Positions 43,205 to 52,270 of a DNA stretch of 64,000 nt are shown one piece after another. The notes beneath the pieces are model-generated. The model did no database searches, had not been told where the DNA came from, and saw only the letters and a program-made list of their open reading frames with translations. Made by a program: the position numbers and the translations under genes. The stretch's first letter is position 1, and the number at the start of each line of letters is the position of its first letter. Source of the DNA: Pelomonas sp. Root1217 (GTDB lineage: Bacteria; Pseudomonadota; Gammaproteobacteria; Burkholderiales; Burkholderiaceae_C); NCBI RefSeq assembly GCF_001425705.1, contig NZ_LMDC01000012.1:900772-964771 (forward strand), read 5' to 3'.

Positions 43205-45541
43205 ATGGAAAAGAACAACGCGCCCTTGTCGCCTGCCGAAGCTGCGCTACGCGACGCCGCCCTGGACTATCACCGCAGCCCGACGCGCGGCAAGATTTCG
43301 GTCACGCCGACCAAGGCGCTGTCCAACCAGCGCGACCTGTCGCTGGCCTATTCGCCGGGGGTGGCCTACCCCTGCCTGGACATCGAACGCGACCCGTCGC
43401 TGGCGGCCGACTTCACCTCTCGCGGCAACTTGGTGGGCGTCATCACCAACGGCACTGCCGTGCTGGGCCTGGGCGACATCGGCCCGCTGGCCGCCAAGCC
43501 CGTGATGGAAGGCAAGGGCTGCCTGTTCAAGAAGTTCGCCGGCATCGACGTGTTCGACATCGAGCTGGCCGAGCGCGACCCGGACAAGCTCATCGACATC
43601 ATTGCGGCCATGGAGCCGACGCTGGGCGGCATCAACCTCGAGGACATCAAGGCGCCCGAGTGCTTCTACATCGAGCGCGAGCTGTCCAAGCGCATGAACA
43701 TCCCCGTCTTCCACGATGACCAGCACGGCACCGCCATCATCTCGTCAGCCGCGCTGCTCAACGGCCTGGAACTGGTGGGCAAGGACATCGGCAAGGTCAA
43801 GGTGGCGGTGTCGGGCGCAGGGGCCGCAGCCATTGCCTGCCTGGACGTCATGGTCGGCCTGGGTGTGAAGCGCGACAACGTCTTTGTCTGCGACTCGCGC
43901 GGCGTCATTCAGTCAGAGCGTGAGGACGCGAAGGCCGGCAAGCTGGATGAATCCAAGCAGCGCTATTGCCAGATCACGGCGGCGCGCACGCTGGCCGATG
44001 TGGTCGACGGCGCGGACGTCTTTCTCGGCTGCTCGGCCGCCGGCGTGCTGACGGCGGAGATGGTCAAGACCATGGGCACCCAGCCCATCATCCTGGCCCT
44101 GGCCAACCCCGAGCCCGAGATCCGCCCCGAGCTGGCCAAGGCCGTGCGGCCGGACTGCATCATGGCCACCGGCCGCAGCGACTACCCCAACCAGGTCAAC
44201 AACGTCCTGTGCTTCCCCTACATCTTCCGCGGCGCGCTGGACTGCGGCGCGACCAAGATCACCGAGGGCATGAAGCTGGCCTGCGTGCGCGAGATCGCGG
44301 CATTGGCCAAGGCCGAGACGAGTGACGAAGTGGCAGCGGCGTATGCCGGCCAGGAGCTGGCTTTTGGCCCCGAATACCTGATCCCCAAGCCCTTCGATGC
44401 GCGCCTGATTCTGCGCATCGCGCCGGCCGTCGCGGCGGCTGCGGCGGCCGACGGCGTCGCGACACGGCCGGTGACGGACCTCGTCGCCTACCGCCAGTCG
44501 CTGGAGCGCTTTGTCTACCAGACCGGCATGTTCATGCGCCCCGTGTTCGCCACCGCGAAGGCCGAGTGCGCCCGCGTCATCTACGCCGAGGGCGAAGATG
44601 AGCGCGTGCTGCGCGCCGTGCAGGTGGCCCTGGACGAAGGCCTGTGCAAGCCGACCCTGATCGGCCGCCCCGAGGTGCTGGCCTCACGCATCCAGCGCGC
44701 TGGCCTGCGGCTCAAGCTCGGCGAGGACGTCGCCGTCATCGACCCCGAGGACGACCCGCGCTTCCGGCAGTACTGGGAGGCCTACTACGCCCGCATGAAG
44801 CGCAACGGCTTCACGCCGGAGATGGCCAAGTCCGCCGTGCGGCGCTCCAACACGGCCATCGGCGCGCTGGCCATCGAGTTGGGCGACGCCGACGCGATGA
44901 TCTGCGGCATGGTCGGCCGCTTCGACCGCCACCTGGAGCAGGTGCGCGACCTCGTCGGCCTGCGTGAAGGTGCGCGCCAGTTCGCGGCGATGAACGCGCT
45001 GATCCTGGAGCAGATGACGCTGTTCATCACCGACACCTTCGTCAACGATGACCCGACTGCCGAAGAGTTGGCCGACATCGCCGCGATGGCTTCCGAGGAG
45101 GTGAGCCGCTTCGGTTTGCCGCCCAAGCTGGCCTTTGTCAGCCACTCGATGTTCGGCTCCAGCACGCGGCCGTCGGCCGTGAAGATGCGCCGCGCGCACG
45201 AGCTGTTTGCTGCAGCCCACCCCGAGGTCGAATGCGACGGCGAGATGCACGGCGATGCGGCCTTGTCGGAAAGCGTGCGCCAAGCCTTCCTGCCCGACAG
45301 CAAACTCAAGGGTGCCGCCAACCTGCTGGTGCTGCCGACGCTGGACGCCGCCAACATCCTCTTCAACGTGCTGAAGATCAGCGCCAGTCACGGCGTGACG
45401 GTCGGCCCCATCCTGCTGGGTGCGGCCGCACCGGTGCACATCCTGACGCCCTCGGCGACGGTGCGCCGCATCGTCAACATGACGGCTCTGGCGGTTGCGG
45501 ACGTGAGGGAAGCCCGCGAGGCCCGTTCAGCGCAGGGCTGA
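43205..45541 (+). CDS. maeB: NADP-dependent malic enzyme with phosphotransacetylase-like domain
   Basis: A 778-residue MaeB-type enzyme converting malate to pyruvate and CO2. The malic domain (1-430) contains [46 protein letters not shown] and the NADP loop [16 protein letters not shown]-terminal domain (about 445-778) resembles phosphate acetyltransferase ([44 protein letters not shown]) and is regulatory rather than catalytic in studied MaeB proteins. GGAGAG 9 bases upstream supports ATG 43205. The 3' end overlaps the EamA gene tail-to-tail by 68 bases. Confidence 0.94.
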   Translation: MEKNNAPLSPAEAALRDAALDYHRSPTRGKISVTPTKALSNQRDLSLAYSPGVAYPCLDIERDPSLAADFTSRGNLVGVITNGTAVLGLGDIGPLAAKPVMEGKGCLFKKFAGIDVFDIELAERDPDKLIDIIAAMEPTLGGINLEDIKAPECFYIERELSKRMNIPVFHDDQHGTAIISSAALLNGLELVGKDIGKVKVAVSGAGAAAIACLDVMVGLGVKRDNVFVCDSRGVIQSEREDAKAGKLDESKQRYCQITAARTLADVVDGADVFLGCSAAGVLTAEMVKTMGTQPIILALANPEPEIRPELAKAVRPDCIMATGRSDYPNQVNNVLCFPYIFRGALDCGATKITEGMKLACVREIAALAKAETSDEVAAAYAGQELAFGPEYLIPKPFDARLILRIAPAVAAAAAADGVATRPVTDLVAYRQSLERFVYQTGMFMRPVFATAKAECARVIYAEGEDERVLRAVQVALDEGLCKPTLIGRPEVLASRIQRAGLRLKLGEDVAVIDPEDDPRFRQYWEAYYARMKRNGFTPEMAKSAVRRSNTAIGALAIELGDADAMICGMVGRFDRHLEQVRDLVGLREGARQFAAMNALILEQMTLFITDTFVNDDPTAEELADIAAMASEEVSRFGLPPKLAFVSHSMFGSSTRPSAVKMRRAHELFAAAHPEVECDGEMHGDAALSESVRQAFLPDSKLKGAANLLVLPTLDAANILFNVLKISASHGVTVGPILLGAAAPVHILTPSATVRRIVNMTALAVADVREAREARSAQG

Positions 45542-46415
45542 ACTGGGCGAGGGCCACGCCAGCGAGGATGACGCTGGCGCCGAGCAGCTTGGCCGCGCTG
45601 AACTGTTCGCCACCCCACAGCCAGGCGATGAGGCCGGCCACCAGTGGCATCAGGTAGATCAGCGGCGCGGTGCGAGCCACGCCGCGTTTTTCATTGGCCC
45701 AGCCCCAGGCCAGCCAGCCGATGAAGCCGCCACCGATGACCTGCCAGGCCAGGCCCGGCCAGACCCAGGCGGGCTGCGTCGTCCAGTCCATGGACATCAG
45801 CGCTGGCGAGCACCACAGCAGCATCGGCAGCGTGCAGACCAAGCTGCCGTAGCCCAGCACGGTCACGCCGCCGTGGTGCTGGATCAAGGGCTTGCTGGCG
45901 ACCGTGTAGTAGCTGAACAGCGCGGCGGCGGCCAGCAGCGTCAGGTCCCCCAGGCCGGCCTGCCAGTCGGCGGCCAGCAGCTTGTCCGATGTGAAAACCA
46001 ATGCGCCGGTGGCGGCCATCGCCACGCCCGCGACCTGGCCGGCCGAGAGCCGCTCCACACCGCTCAACCGCAGGATCAGCAACGTGAACACCGGCCCGCA
46101 GGCCAGCAGCACGCTGGCGCTGAAGGCGGTCGAGCCCTGCATGCCGTAGGCCGACAGCAGCAGGTGCAGTCCCTGGCCGATCAACGTCAGCCGCACCAGC
46201 GGCCAGACCTCGCCACGATCGAGCCGGGGCCAGCGCAGGCCGAAACGCCAGCACAGCAGCGCCACGGCGCAGAAGGGCATCAGCAGGTAGCGCAGCCCCA
46301 GGAAACCCGCCGGGCCGACCTGATTGAAAAGCGCTTTCGACAGCGGGAAATTGACGCCCCATGTCAAGACGACCGCCAGTGCGGCGATCAACGGGGCGGT
46401 GGACCGGTCCTTCAT
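45474..46415 (-). CDS. EamA/DMT family transporter
   Basis: A 313-residue inner-membrane protein with ten helices in two EamA repeats (first begins LIAALAVVLTWGVNFPLSK, second near LTLLAAAALFSYYTVASKPLI). The family exports amino acids or metabolites, or takes up drugs and nucleotide sugars; substrate unknown. ATG 46415 is preferred as it starts MKDRSTAPL; an ATG at 46427 is possible. Divergent from an XRE-cupin regulator by about 20 bases, so that protein is its likely regulator. The tail overlaps maeB. Confidence 0.87.
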   Translation of the reverse strand: MKDRSTAPLIAALAVVLTWGVNFPLSKALFNQVGPAGFLGLRYLLMPFCAVALLCWRFGLRWPRLDRGEVWPLVRLTLIGQGLHLLLSAYGMQGSTAFSASVLLACGPVFTLLILRLSGVERLSAGQVAGVAMAATGALVFTSDKLLAADWQAGLGDLTLLAAAALFSYYTVASKPLIQHHGGVTVLGYGSLVCTLPMLLWCSPALMSMDWTTQPAWVWPGLAWQVIGGGFIGWLAWGWANEKRGVARTAPLIYLMPLVAGLIAWLWGGEQFSAAKLLGASVILAGVALAQFSPALNGPRGLPSRPQPPEPSC

Positions 46416-46430
46416 ATCGGCTAGCATATT

Positions 46431-46440
46431 CTCATATGAG
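46431..46440. promoter_or_regulatory. Palindrome CTCATATGAG at the EamA/XRE divergent start
   Basis: A perfect 10-bp palindrome that contains the XRE regulator's start codon and lies 15 bases upstream of the EamA ATG. Together with the nearby CATAT sequences it could be the regulator's own operator. Neither gene has a visible ribosome site, so leaderless mRNAs are possible. Confidence 0.35.
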
Positions 46441-47029
46441 AGAAGAATTCTCTGAATTGAACGAAGAGGGCCAGTTCGAGCGCCAACTGGCGGAACGGCT
46501 GGCAGCGCTGCGCACGGCCGCGGGCTGGTCGCTGGATGAGCTGGCCTTGAAGAGCGGCGTCAGCCGCGCGACGCTGAGCCGGCTGGAGCGCGCCGAGACC
46601 AGCCCGACGGCGACGCTGCTGTCGCGTTTGGCCCGCGCCTATGGGCTGCCGTTGAGCCGCCTGCTCGCCGAAGCCGAAGCCTTGCCCGTGCGCCTGCTGC
46701 GCGCCGCCGACCAGCCACGCTGGCACGATGTGCAGAGCGGCTTCGAGCGCTTGATGCGCTGTCCTCCCCTTGCAGGCTTCGCGACCGAGGTCATCGAAGG
46801 CCGTCTCGCGCCCGGCGCCGAACTGGCCTACGACGAGCCCACCGTGGCGCGGCTGGAGCACCACCTCTGCCTGATCGAGGGGCAATTGCGGTTGACGCTG
46901 CAGGGCCAGGTTTTTGAGCTGGGCGCTGGCGACTCGATCAGCTTCCGCTGCCTTGGGCGCAGCGTTTTCACCAACCCCGGGGCCGAACCTGCGCGCTATC
47001 TGCTCGCGATGACGGTGCCTTCGCTGTAA
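46436..47029 (+). CDS. XRE family regulator with C-terminal cupin domain
   Basis: A 197-residue regulator. A helix-turn-helix at about 15-70 (LAALRTAAGWSLDELALKSGVSRATLSRLERAETSPT) is followed by a cupin sensor domain at about 110-195 (LCLIEGQLRLTLQGQVFELGAGDSISF). This architecture commonly senses small molecules and controls an adjacent transporter or metabolic gene. The ATG at 46436 is taken because the residues before it are not conserved-looking. It precedes a GNAT gene by 16 bases and is divergent from the EamA exporter, so all three may serve one compound. Confidence 0.9.
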   Translation: MREEFSELNEEGQFERQLAERLAALRTAAGWSLDELALKSGVSRATLSRLERAETSPTATLLSRLARAYGLPLSRLLAEAEALPVRLLRAADQPRWHDVQSGFERLMRCPPLAGFATEVIEGRLAPGAELAYDEPTVARLEHHLCLIEGQLRLTLQGQVFELGAGDSISFRCLGRSVFTNPGAEPARYLLAMTVPSL

Positions 47030-47045
47030 CTGGTATCCAAACACC

Positions 47046-47519
47046 ATGAGTTCCGAACTGCCCCCCCGCCTGGCGCCGCTGGACCCCGGCCACCCGTATG
47101 CACAGCGCCTGATCGCGCTGTCGGAGGCCTATATGGGCGCCCTCTATCCCAGCGAGAGCAACCACTTCGAGCCGGCCGACGGCCTGCGCCCGCCGCAGGG
47201 CAGCTTCTATGGGCTGTGGCGTGGCGAGCAGCTCGTCGGCTGCGGCGGCGTCAAGCACTTCGACGCGGATGGCTATGGAGAGATCAAGCGCCTTTTCGTG
47301 CTGGACAGCGAACGCGGCCGTGGCGTCGCCCGGCAGCTGATGGCGCAGTTAGAGGCCGAATTGATCGAACGCGGCGTGCGGATCGCGCGGCTGGAGACCG
47401 GTATCCACCAGCCCGAGGCCCTGGCGCTGTACCGGCGTCTGGGCTATGTCGAGCGCGGCCCCTTCGGCGGCTACACGGCTGATCCATTGAGCGCCTTCTT
47501 CGAGAAGGTGTTGGGTTGA
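47046..47519 (+). CDS. GNAT family N-acetyltransferase
   Basis: A 157-residue acetyl-CoA-dependent acyltransferase. The GNAT core shows GEIKRLFVLDSERGRGVARQLM, which holds the R/Q-x-x-G-x-G/A pyrophosphate loop as RGRGVA, and a later LETGIHQPEALALYRRLGYVERGPF. It acetylates an unknown amine. It starts 16 bases after the XRE-cupin gene and is probably cotranscribed, which suggests that regulator, exporter and acetyltransferase act on the same small molecule (inference). Confidence 0.9.
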   Translation: MSSELPPRLAPLDPGHPYAQRLIALSEAYMGALYPSESNHFEPADGLRPPQGSFYGLWRGEQLVGCGGVKHFDADGYGEIKRLFVLDSERGRGVARQLMAQLEAELIERGVRIARLETGIHQPEALALYRRLGYVERGPFGGYTADPLSAFFEKVLG

Positions 47520-47586
47520 AACACGACGAAACTCTCGCGAGGCTTGGCGGACCATAATTCCGCGCCTTCCAAGAATCGAGACAGCC

Positions 47587-49017
47587 ATGACCCGCGCCAC
47601 CAAGATCGTCGCCACCCTCGGCCCTGCTTCCAACACGCCGGAGATCCTGGAGAAGATGATCCGCGCCGGCGTCGACGTCGTGCGGTTGAACTTCTCCCAC
47701 GGCAAGGCCCAGGACCACATCGACCGGGCCACCATGGTCCGCGAGGCCGCCGAGCGTGTGGGCAAGTCGGTCGCCATCATGGCCGACCTGCAGGGTCCCA
47801 AGATCCGTGTCGGCAAGTTCGAGGGCGGCAAGATCGAGCTGGTTCCCGGCGCGCCCTTCATCCTGGACGCCGACCGCACCGAACTGGGCAACCAGGACAT
47901 TGCCAGCCTCGACTACAAGGAACTGCCGCGCGACGTGAAGCCCGGCGACACGCTGCTGCTCAATGACGGCCTGCTGGTGCTGACCGTCGAGGCCGTGCGG
48001 GGCGCCCAGGTGCACACCGTCGTCAAGCTCGGCGGCGAGCTGTCCAACAACAAGGGCATCAACAAGCAGGGCGGCGGCCTGACGGCGCCGGCGCTGACGG
48101 GCAAGGACATGGAGGACATCAAGACCGCGATGTCCTTCCAGTGCGAGTACCTGGCGGTGAGCTTCCCCAAGAACGCGACCGACATGGAGATGGCGCGCCA
48201 GCTGGCCAACGTGGCCGGCGAGCCCTATCGCCACAAGCCGGCCATGATCGCCAAGATCGAGCGCTACGAGGCCATCCCTCACCTCGAAGCCATCCTGAAG
48301 GCCAGCGACGGCATCATGGTGGCGCGCGGCGACCTGGCCGTTGAAGTGGGCAACGCGGCCGTGCCGGCGCTGCAAAAGCGCATGATCAAGATGGCCCGTG
48401 AGCTGGACAAGGTGTCCATCACGGCCACGCAGATGATGGAGTCCATGATCGTCAACCCGGTGCCCACGCGTGCCGAGGTCAGCGACGTGGCCAACGCCGT
48501 GCTGGACGGCACCGACGCCGTCATGCTGTCCGCCGAGACGGCCGCCGGCAAATTCCCCATCGAGACGGTCGAGCAGATGGCCAACATTGCGCTGGAGGCC
48601 GAGCGCGCCGAGTTCGTCACGCTGGACACCGACTTCGCCGGTCGCCAGTTCGGCCGTATCGACCAGTCCATCGCCATGGGCGCGCTGTTCACCGCCTACC
48701 ACCTCGGCTGCAAGGCCATCCTGGCATTGACCGAATCCGGCTCGACGGCGCTGTGGATGAGCCGCCACCGCATCCAGGTGCCGATCTTCGCGTTGACGAC
48801 GCAGCCGATCAGCCAGCGCAAGATGGCGCTGTACCGCAATGTGCGGCCCATCCTGATGCCCAAGTTCGACGACCGCGACGTGGCCCTGGCCGCTGCGGAA
48901 AAGATCCTCGTCGAGCGCGGCGTGCTGATGCCGGGCGACACCTATGCCATCACCTGCGGCGAGCCGATGGGCTATCCGGGCGGCACGAACATGCTGAAGG
49001 TCTGCCGCGTCGGCTGA
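47587..49017 (+). CDS. pyk: Pyruvate kinase
   Basis: A 476-residue enzyme making pyruvate and ATP from phosphoenolpyruvate. Visible are TKIVATLGPAS, VVRLNFSHG, ADLQGPKIRVGKF, the catalytic-Lys region AMIAKIERYEA, VARGDLAVEVG and the active-site ATQMMESMI. The C-terminal domain begins at about 350. In related bacteria pyk often lies close to pgk; here seven kilobases of other genes separate them, including the Fic/HEPN pair. Confidence 0.97.
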   Translation: MTRATKIVATLGPASNTPEILEKMIRAGVDVVRLNFSHGKAQDHIDRATMVREAAERVGKSVAIMADLQGPKIRVGKFEGGKIELVPGAPFILDADRTELGNQDIASLDYKELPRDVKPGDTLLLNDGLLVLTVEAVRGAQVHTVVKLGGELSNNKGINKQGGGLTAPALTGKDMEDIKTAMSFQCEYLAVSFPKNATDMEMARQLANVAGEPYRHKPAMIAKIERYEAIPHLEAILKASDGIMVARGDLAVEVGNAAVPALQKRMIKMARELDKVSITATQMMESMIVNPVPTRAEVSDVANAVLDGTDAVMLSAETAAGKFPIETVEQMANIALEAERAEFVTLDTDFAGRQFGRIDQSIAMGALFTAYHLGCKAILALTESGSTALWMSRHRIQVPIFALTTQPISQRKMALYRNVRPILMPKFDDRDVALAAAEKILVERGVLMPGDTYAITCGEPMGYPGGTNMLKVCRVG

Positions 49018-49038
49018 CGCGGGGCGCGCCCGGGGCCG

Positions 49039-49689
49039 TCAGCCCTGGCGGCGTCGGGTGCGCAGGCCCAGCGCTCCGATGCCGCAGAGCAGCAGCAGCG
49101 TGGAGGCTGGCTCCGGCACGGCCGTGACCGCATCGATGCGGATCGAAGGGTCGCCCGAAGGCGAGACCTCCCAGACGCCAGGCTTGTCCCAGCCGGCATC
49201 GAAGGCGTTGGCCTGCATTGAGTGCCCGGCAGAGGACGCGATGATGGAAATCGGGCTCTTGTTGGCCTCGATGGCCAGCCAATAGCTGCCGGGACCAACC
49301 GTCCAGCTCAATCCGCTGGCGCTGTACCAGGCGCCGGCGGCACCCGTGGGCACGCTCAGATGGGCGGTTTCAAACAGCATCGTCCCAGGCAGGCCGGCGG
49401 CATCGGCATACAGCTTGAAGCTGAATGAACCAGCGGTGGTAAAGCTGGAATTGAACTGCAGATGCGTGGACACCTCCTGGAGGGTGTAGGCCTGCGTGAT
49501 GCTGAATTGGCCAGCCAGGTATTGGTGGTACTGGAGGCCGCCATTGTCGCCGCTGAGGGCGCTGCCGAACCCGGGGGCGTACGGCTCGCCGGTGTCGACG
49601 ATGAGCGCGGCCTGGGCTGGCAGCATCGCCAGGACAAGGCCGGTTGCGAAGAGGGCTTGGGTCAGTGCGCGAAAGGGCATGTTCAGCAT
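49039..49689 (-). CDS. PEP-CTERM sorting domain protein
   Basis: A 216-residue exported protein. Signal peptide MLNMPFRALTQALFATGLVLAMLPAQA is followed by a beta-rich domain with many Ser, Gly and aromatic residues. A C-terminal sorting tag VPEPASTLLLLCGIGALGL ends in RTRRRQG. The body resembles the choice-of-anchor/jelly-roll type found in many exosortase substrates. AGGAGG 5 bases upstream fixes the ATG at 49689. It is convergent with pyk and is the second such protein in the window. Confidence 0.88.
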   Translation of the reverse strand: MLNMPFRALTQALFATGLVLAMLPAQAALIVDTGEPYAPGFGSALSGDNGGLQYHQYLAGQFSITQAYTLQEVSTHLQFNSSFTTAGSFSFKLYADAAGLPGTMLFETAHLSVPTGAAGAWYSASGLSWTVGPGSYWLAIEANKSPISIIASSAGHSMQANAFDAGWDKPGVWEVSPSGDPSIRIDAVTAVPEPASTLLLLCGIGALGLRTRRRQG

Positions 49690-49835
49690 GGATTCCTCCT
49701 GAGTTGAGCGCGTCTTGCCGGATGTCGCAGGCATCCTGTGGCAGTAAGGCGGCGCGCAATTTTCAAGCCCGTGCCGATCGCACGCGACGCAGCGAGCCCT
49801 GTGAATGCGTGGGCGGGCAATCCCGGATGCGCGAC

Positions 49836-50270
49836 TCAGTGGCTGTTGCCGATGTGGCTCTTGGGCGGCAGCTCGGCGCCCGGCTCGGCCAGGCTTTCAA
49901 GGATCGCGCAGGCCGGTTCGTCGCCCTGGCAGCGGGCGCGCAGCGCTCGCAATTCCTTTTCCAGCTCCTGCAGCGCAGCGATGCGGGCGCTGACATGGCC
50001 GATGTGCGCGTCCAGCAGCGCATGCACACCTGCTCCGTTGGCGCCGTCATGCCCCTCGCCCTGCAGCGCCAGCAGCGCGCGCACCTCGGCCAGGTTCATG
50101 TCCAGCGAGCGGCAGCGGCGGATGAAATACAGGCGCTCGGCATCAGGCGGGCCATAGACGCGGTAGCCGGCGTCCGTGCGCGGTGGTGGCGCCAGCAGGC
50201 CCTCGCGCTCGTAGTGGCGGATGGTGTCGACCGGTGTGGCGGTCAGGCGGCTGAGTTCCCCGATACGCAT
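49836..50270 (-). CDS. MerR family heavy-metal regulator (CadR/PbrR-like)
   Basis: A 144-residue regulator. The winged HTH (MRIGELSRLTATPVDTIRHYEREGLL) and dimerisation helix are typical. Cys114 and Cys121 (RARCQGDEPAC) match the metal-binding pair of CadR and PbrR. The third ligand, Cys77 in those proteins, aligns with Gly79 here. The tail SHIGNSH retains a His pair. ATG 50270 is the standard start. Divergent from a CDF transporter whose promoter has the 19-base spacer required by MerR proteins. Which metal it senses is uncertain. Confidence 0.88.
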   Translation of the reverse strand: MRIGELSRLTATPVDTIRHYEREGLLAPPPRTDAGYRVYGPPDAERLYFIRRCRSLDMNLAEVRALLALQGEGHDGANGAGVHALLDAHIGHVSARIAALQELEKELRALRARCQGDEPACAILESLAEPGAELPPKSHIGNSH

Positions 50271-50285
50271 GTGACGATTCTCGGC

Positions 50286-50316
50286 TTGACTCTGGAGTGG
50301 CTCCAAGGTTTGCAAT
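50286..50316 (+). promoter_or_regulatory. MerR-type promoter/operator for the CDF transporter
   Basis: TTGACT (50286-50291) and TGCAAT (50311-50316) are separated by 19 bases, the over-long spacer recognised by MerR regulators. Within the spacer ACTCTGGAG and CTCCAAGGT form an imperfect dyad (7 of 9 positions) around TGG, resembling CadR/PbrR operators. Confidence 0.75.
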
Positions 50317-50345
50317 GAAGGCCTGCGCTACTGAAAGCCCTTTGC

Positions 50346-50981
50346 ATGAGCCACGCCTGCCACCACGATCACGATCATCACCACGCCACCGGCAATTCAC
50401 GCGCCTACCGCCGCGTACTCTGGGTTGCCCTGGTGCTGAACGCGGCCATGGCGGTGGTCGAGCTGACGGCCGGCTCCCTGGCCGACTCGCTGGCGCTGTG
50501 GGCCGACTCGGCTGACTTCATTGCCGATGCCGCCAACTACGCCATTTCACTGGCGGTGCTGGCCTCCAGCCTGACGCTGCGGGCCCGGGTAGCCTGGGTC
50601 AAGGGCGCCGCCATGGGGCTGATCGGTGTGGCCGTGCTCGCCAAGGCCGTCTGGGCCTCCCTGCATGGCGCGCCGCCTCAGGCGCTCACCATGGGCGTCG
50701 TCGGTGTGGCGGCGCTGGCCGCCAATGTCGTTGTCGCGCTGATGCTCTACGCCTGGCGCGAGGGCGACGCCAACATGCGCGCGGTCTGGCTGTGCAGCCG
50801 CAATGATGCGCTGGGCAATATCGCCGTCGTTGTGGCCGCCGGGCTGGTCGCCTGGACGGGCACGGCCTGGCCCGACCTGGCCGTGGCGACGGTGATGGCG
50901 GTGCTCGCTCTGTCCAGCGCACGTGTCGTCATGCGCCAGGCGCGCCAGGAACTCAAGCCAAAGCCAACGCCAGCACCATGA
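50346..50981 (+). CDS. CDF superfamily metal efflux transporter (short form)
   Basis: A 211-residue inner-membrane protein with six likely helices. A His-rich N-terminus (HACHHDHDHHH, residues 3-13) may bind metal. Helix 2 carries the metal-site pair DxxxD in WADSADFIADAANY. At the helix 5 site (CSRNDALGN) the usual His is Cys, giving CxxxD. The cytoplasmic C-terminal domain of full-length CDF proteins is absent. Under MerR-type control, it probably exports Cd, Zn, Pb or Co. It overlaps the NRAMP-like gene tail-to-tail by 29 bases. Confidence 0.84.
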   Translation: MSHACHHDHDHHHATGNSRAYRRVLWVALVLNAAMAVVELTAGSLADSLALWADSADFIADAANYAISLAVLASSLTLRARVAWVKGAAMGLIGVAVLAKAVWASLHGAPPQALTMGVVGVAALAANVVVALMLYAWREGDANMRAVWLCSRNDALGNIAVVVAAGLVAWTGTAWPDLAVATVMAVLALSSARVVMRQARQELKPKPTPAP

Positions 50982-52209
50982 GCGCCATCACCGCCGTCGC
51001 AATCCAGCCCAGCACGCGCAGCTTGCGGCCGATGACGTGGGGGCCCATGACGGTGGGACGCGTGGCCAGCAGCATCATGGCGGCCATGATGGGCACGGCC
51101 GTGATGCCGTTGAACACGGCCGCCCAGAACAGCTGCCTGACCGGATCCAGCGGCGCAAAGCACAGGGCCACGCCCCCCAGCGTCGCGACGGCGATGACAC
51201 CGTAGAAGCCGCGGCCCTCGCCATGTTCGAGCTTGAGGCTGAGGCTGTCGCGCCAGCCCATCACCTCGGCGACGGCATAGCCGGCCGAGCCGGCCAGCAC
51301 GGGCACGGCCAGCAGCCCGGTGCCGATGATGCCCAGGCAGAAGAGCAGGGCGGCGTGCTCGCCCGCCACGGGCTTCAGGGCCTCGACGGCCTGGGCCGAG
51401 GTCTGGATGTCGTGCACGCCGGCCTTGTTCAGCGTGGCCGCGGCGGCCAGCATGATGCAAAAGGCGATCGCGTTGGAGAAGCCCATGCCGACATGGGTGT
51501 CCAGCTTGATGCGATGCAGGTGGCGGTGCACCTGCGTCCTGGACAATTCCCTGCCGGCGCCGCCATTCAGGTCCTCGACCTCCTGGCCGGCCTGCCAGAA
51601 GAAGAGGTAGGGACTGATGGTCGTGCCGAACAGGGCCACCACCATCAACAAGGTGTCGCGGTTCCAGTGCAGCTGCGGGTGCAGGGTGCGCACCAGCACC
51701 TCGCCCCAGTCCAGCCCCAGCACCAGCACGACGCCGACATAGGCCAGCAGGGCCAGCGTCAGCCACTTCAGCCAGCGCACATAGCTCTCGTAGCAGAGGA
51801 AGACCTGCATCAGCACGCTGGCGATGCCGAAGCCCAGGGCATAGAGCTGGGCCGAGCCGCCGAACAGCAGGTGAACGGCAGCGCCCATGGCGGCGATGTC
51901 GGCCGCAATGTTCAGCGTGTTGGCCGCCAGCAGCAGGCCGACGAAGAACAGCAGCACGGGCCGCGGAAAGGCCTGCTTCATGTTGGCGGCGAGACCCTTG
52001 CCCGACACGTACCCGATGCGCGCGCTGACGATCTGGATGGCCGTCATCAACGGCAGCGTGAAGACCAGGCTCCACAACATGCCGTAGCCGAACTGGGCGC
52101 CGGCCTGGGAGTAGGTGGCGATACCGCTGGGGTCGTCGTCGGCGGCGCCGGTGATCAGACCGGGGCCAAGCTGCTTGAGGGGGCTGCGGAGGCGGTCGAG
52201 GAGGTGCAT
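50953..52209 (-). CDS. NRAMP-related divalent metal transporter with variant metal-site motifs
   Basis: A 418-residue inner-membrane protein of about 11 helices in the NRAMP fold. Helix 1 has DDDPSGI (residues 24-30) where manganese/iron NRAMPs have DPGN. Helix 6 has ISPY (198-201) where they have MPH, so the metal-selecting Met is missing. This points to a NRAMP branch with a different substrate, perhaps Mg2+ or another ion, which is not decidable here. The ATG at 52209 starts MHLLDRLRSPLKQLGPG. Its neighbour is a CDF efflux gene on the opposite strand. Confidence 0.85.
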   Translation of the reverse strand: MHLLDRLRSPLKQLGPGLITGAADDDPSGIATYSQAGAQFGYGMLWSLVFTLPLMTAIQIVSARIGYVSGKGLAANMKQAFPRPVLLFFVGLLLAANTLNIAADIAAMGAAVHLLFGGSAQLYALGFGIASVLMQVFLCYESYVRWLKWLTLALLAYVGVVLVLGLDWGEVLVRTLHPQLHWNRDTLLMVVALFGTTISPYLFFWQAGQEVEDLNGGAGRELSRTQVHRHLHRIKLDTHVGMGFSNAIAFCIMLAAAATLNKAGVHDIQTSAQAVEALKPVAGEHAALLFCLGIIGTGLLAVPVLAGSAGYAVAEVMGWRDSLSLKLEHGEGRGFYGVIAVATLGGVALCFAPLDPVRQLFWAAVFNGITAVPIMAAMMLLATRPTVMGPHVIGRKLRVLGWIATAVMALMVLALALA

Positions 52210-52270
52210 GGCGGCGTCAGACTAGCCTCGGCATCCGCCTTGCTCTGTCGGAACGAAGGCCGGCCCGGTG

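Noticed and set aside
49018-49038. GC palindrome GGGCGCGCCC between pyk and the PEP-CTERM gene as a terminator
   Set aside because: The stem has no loop to speak of and no T tract on either strand; in such GC-rich DNA it is likely chance.
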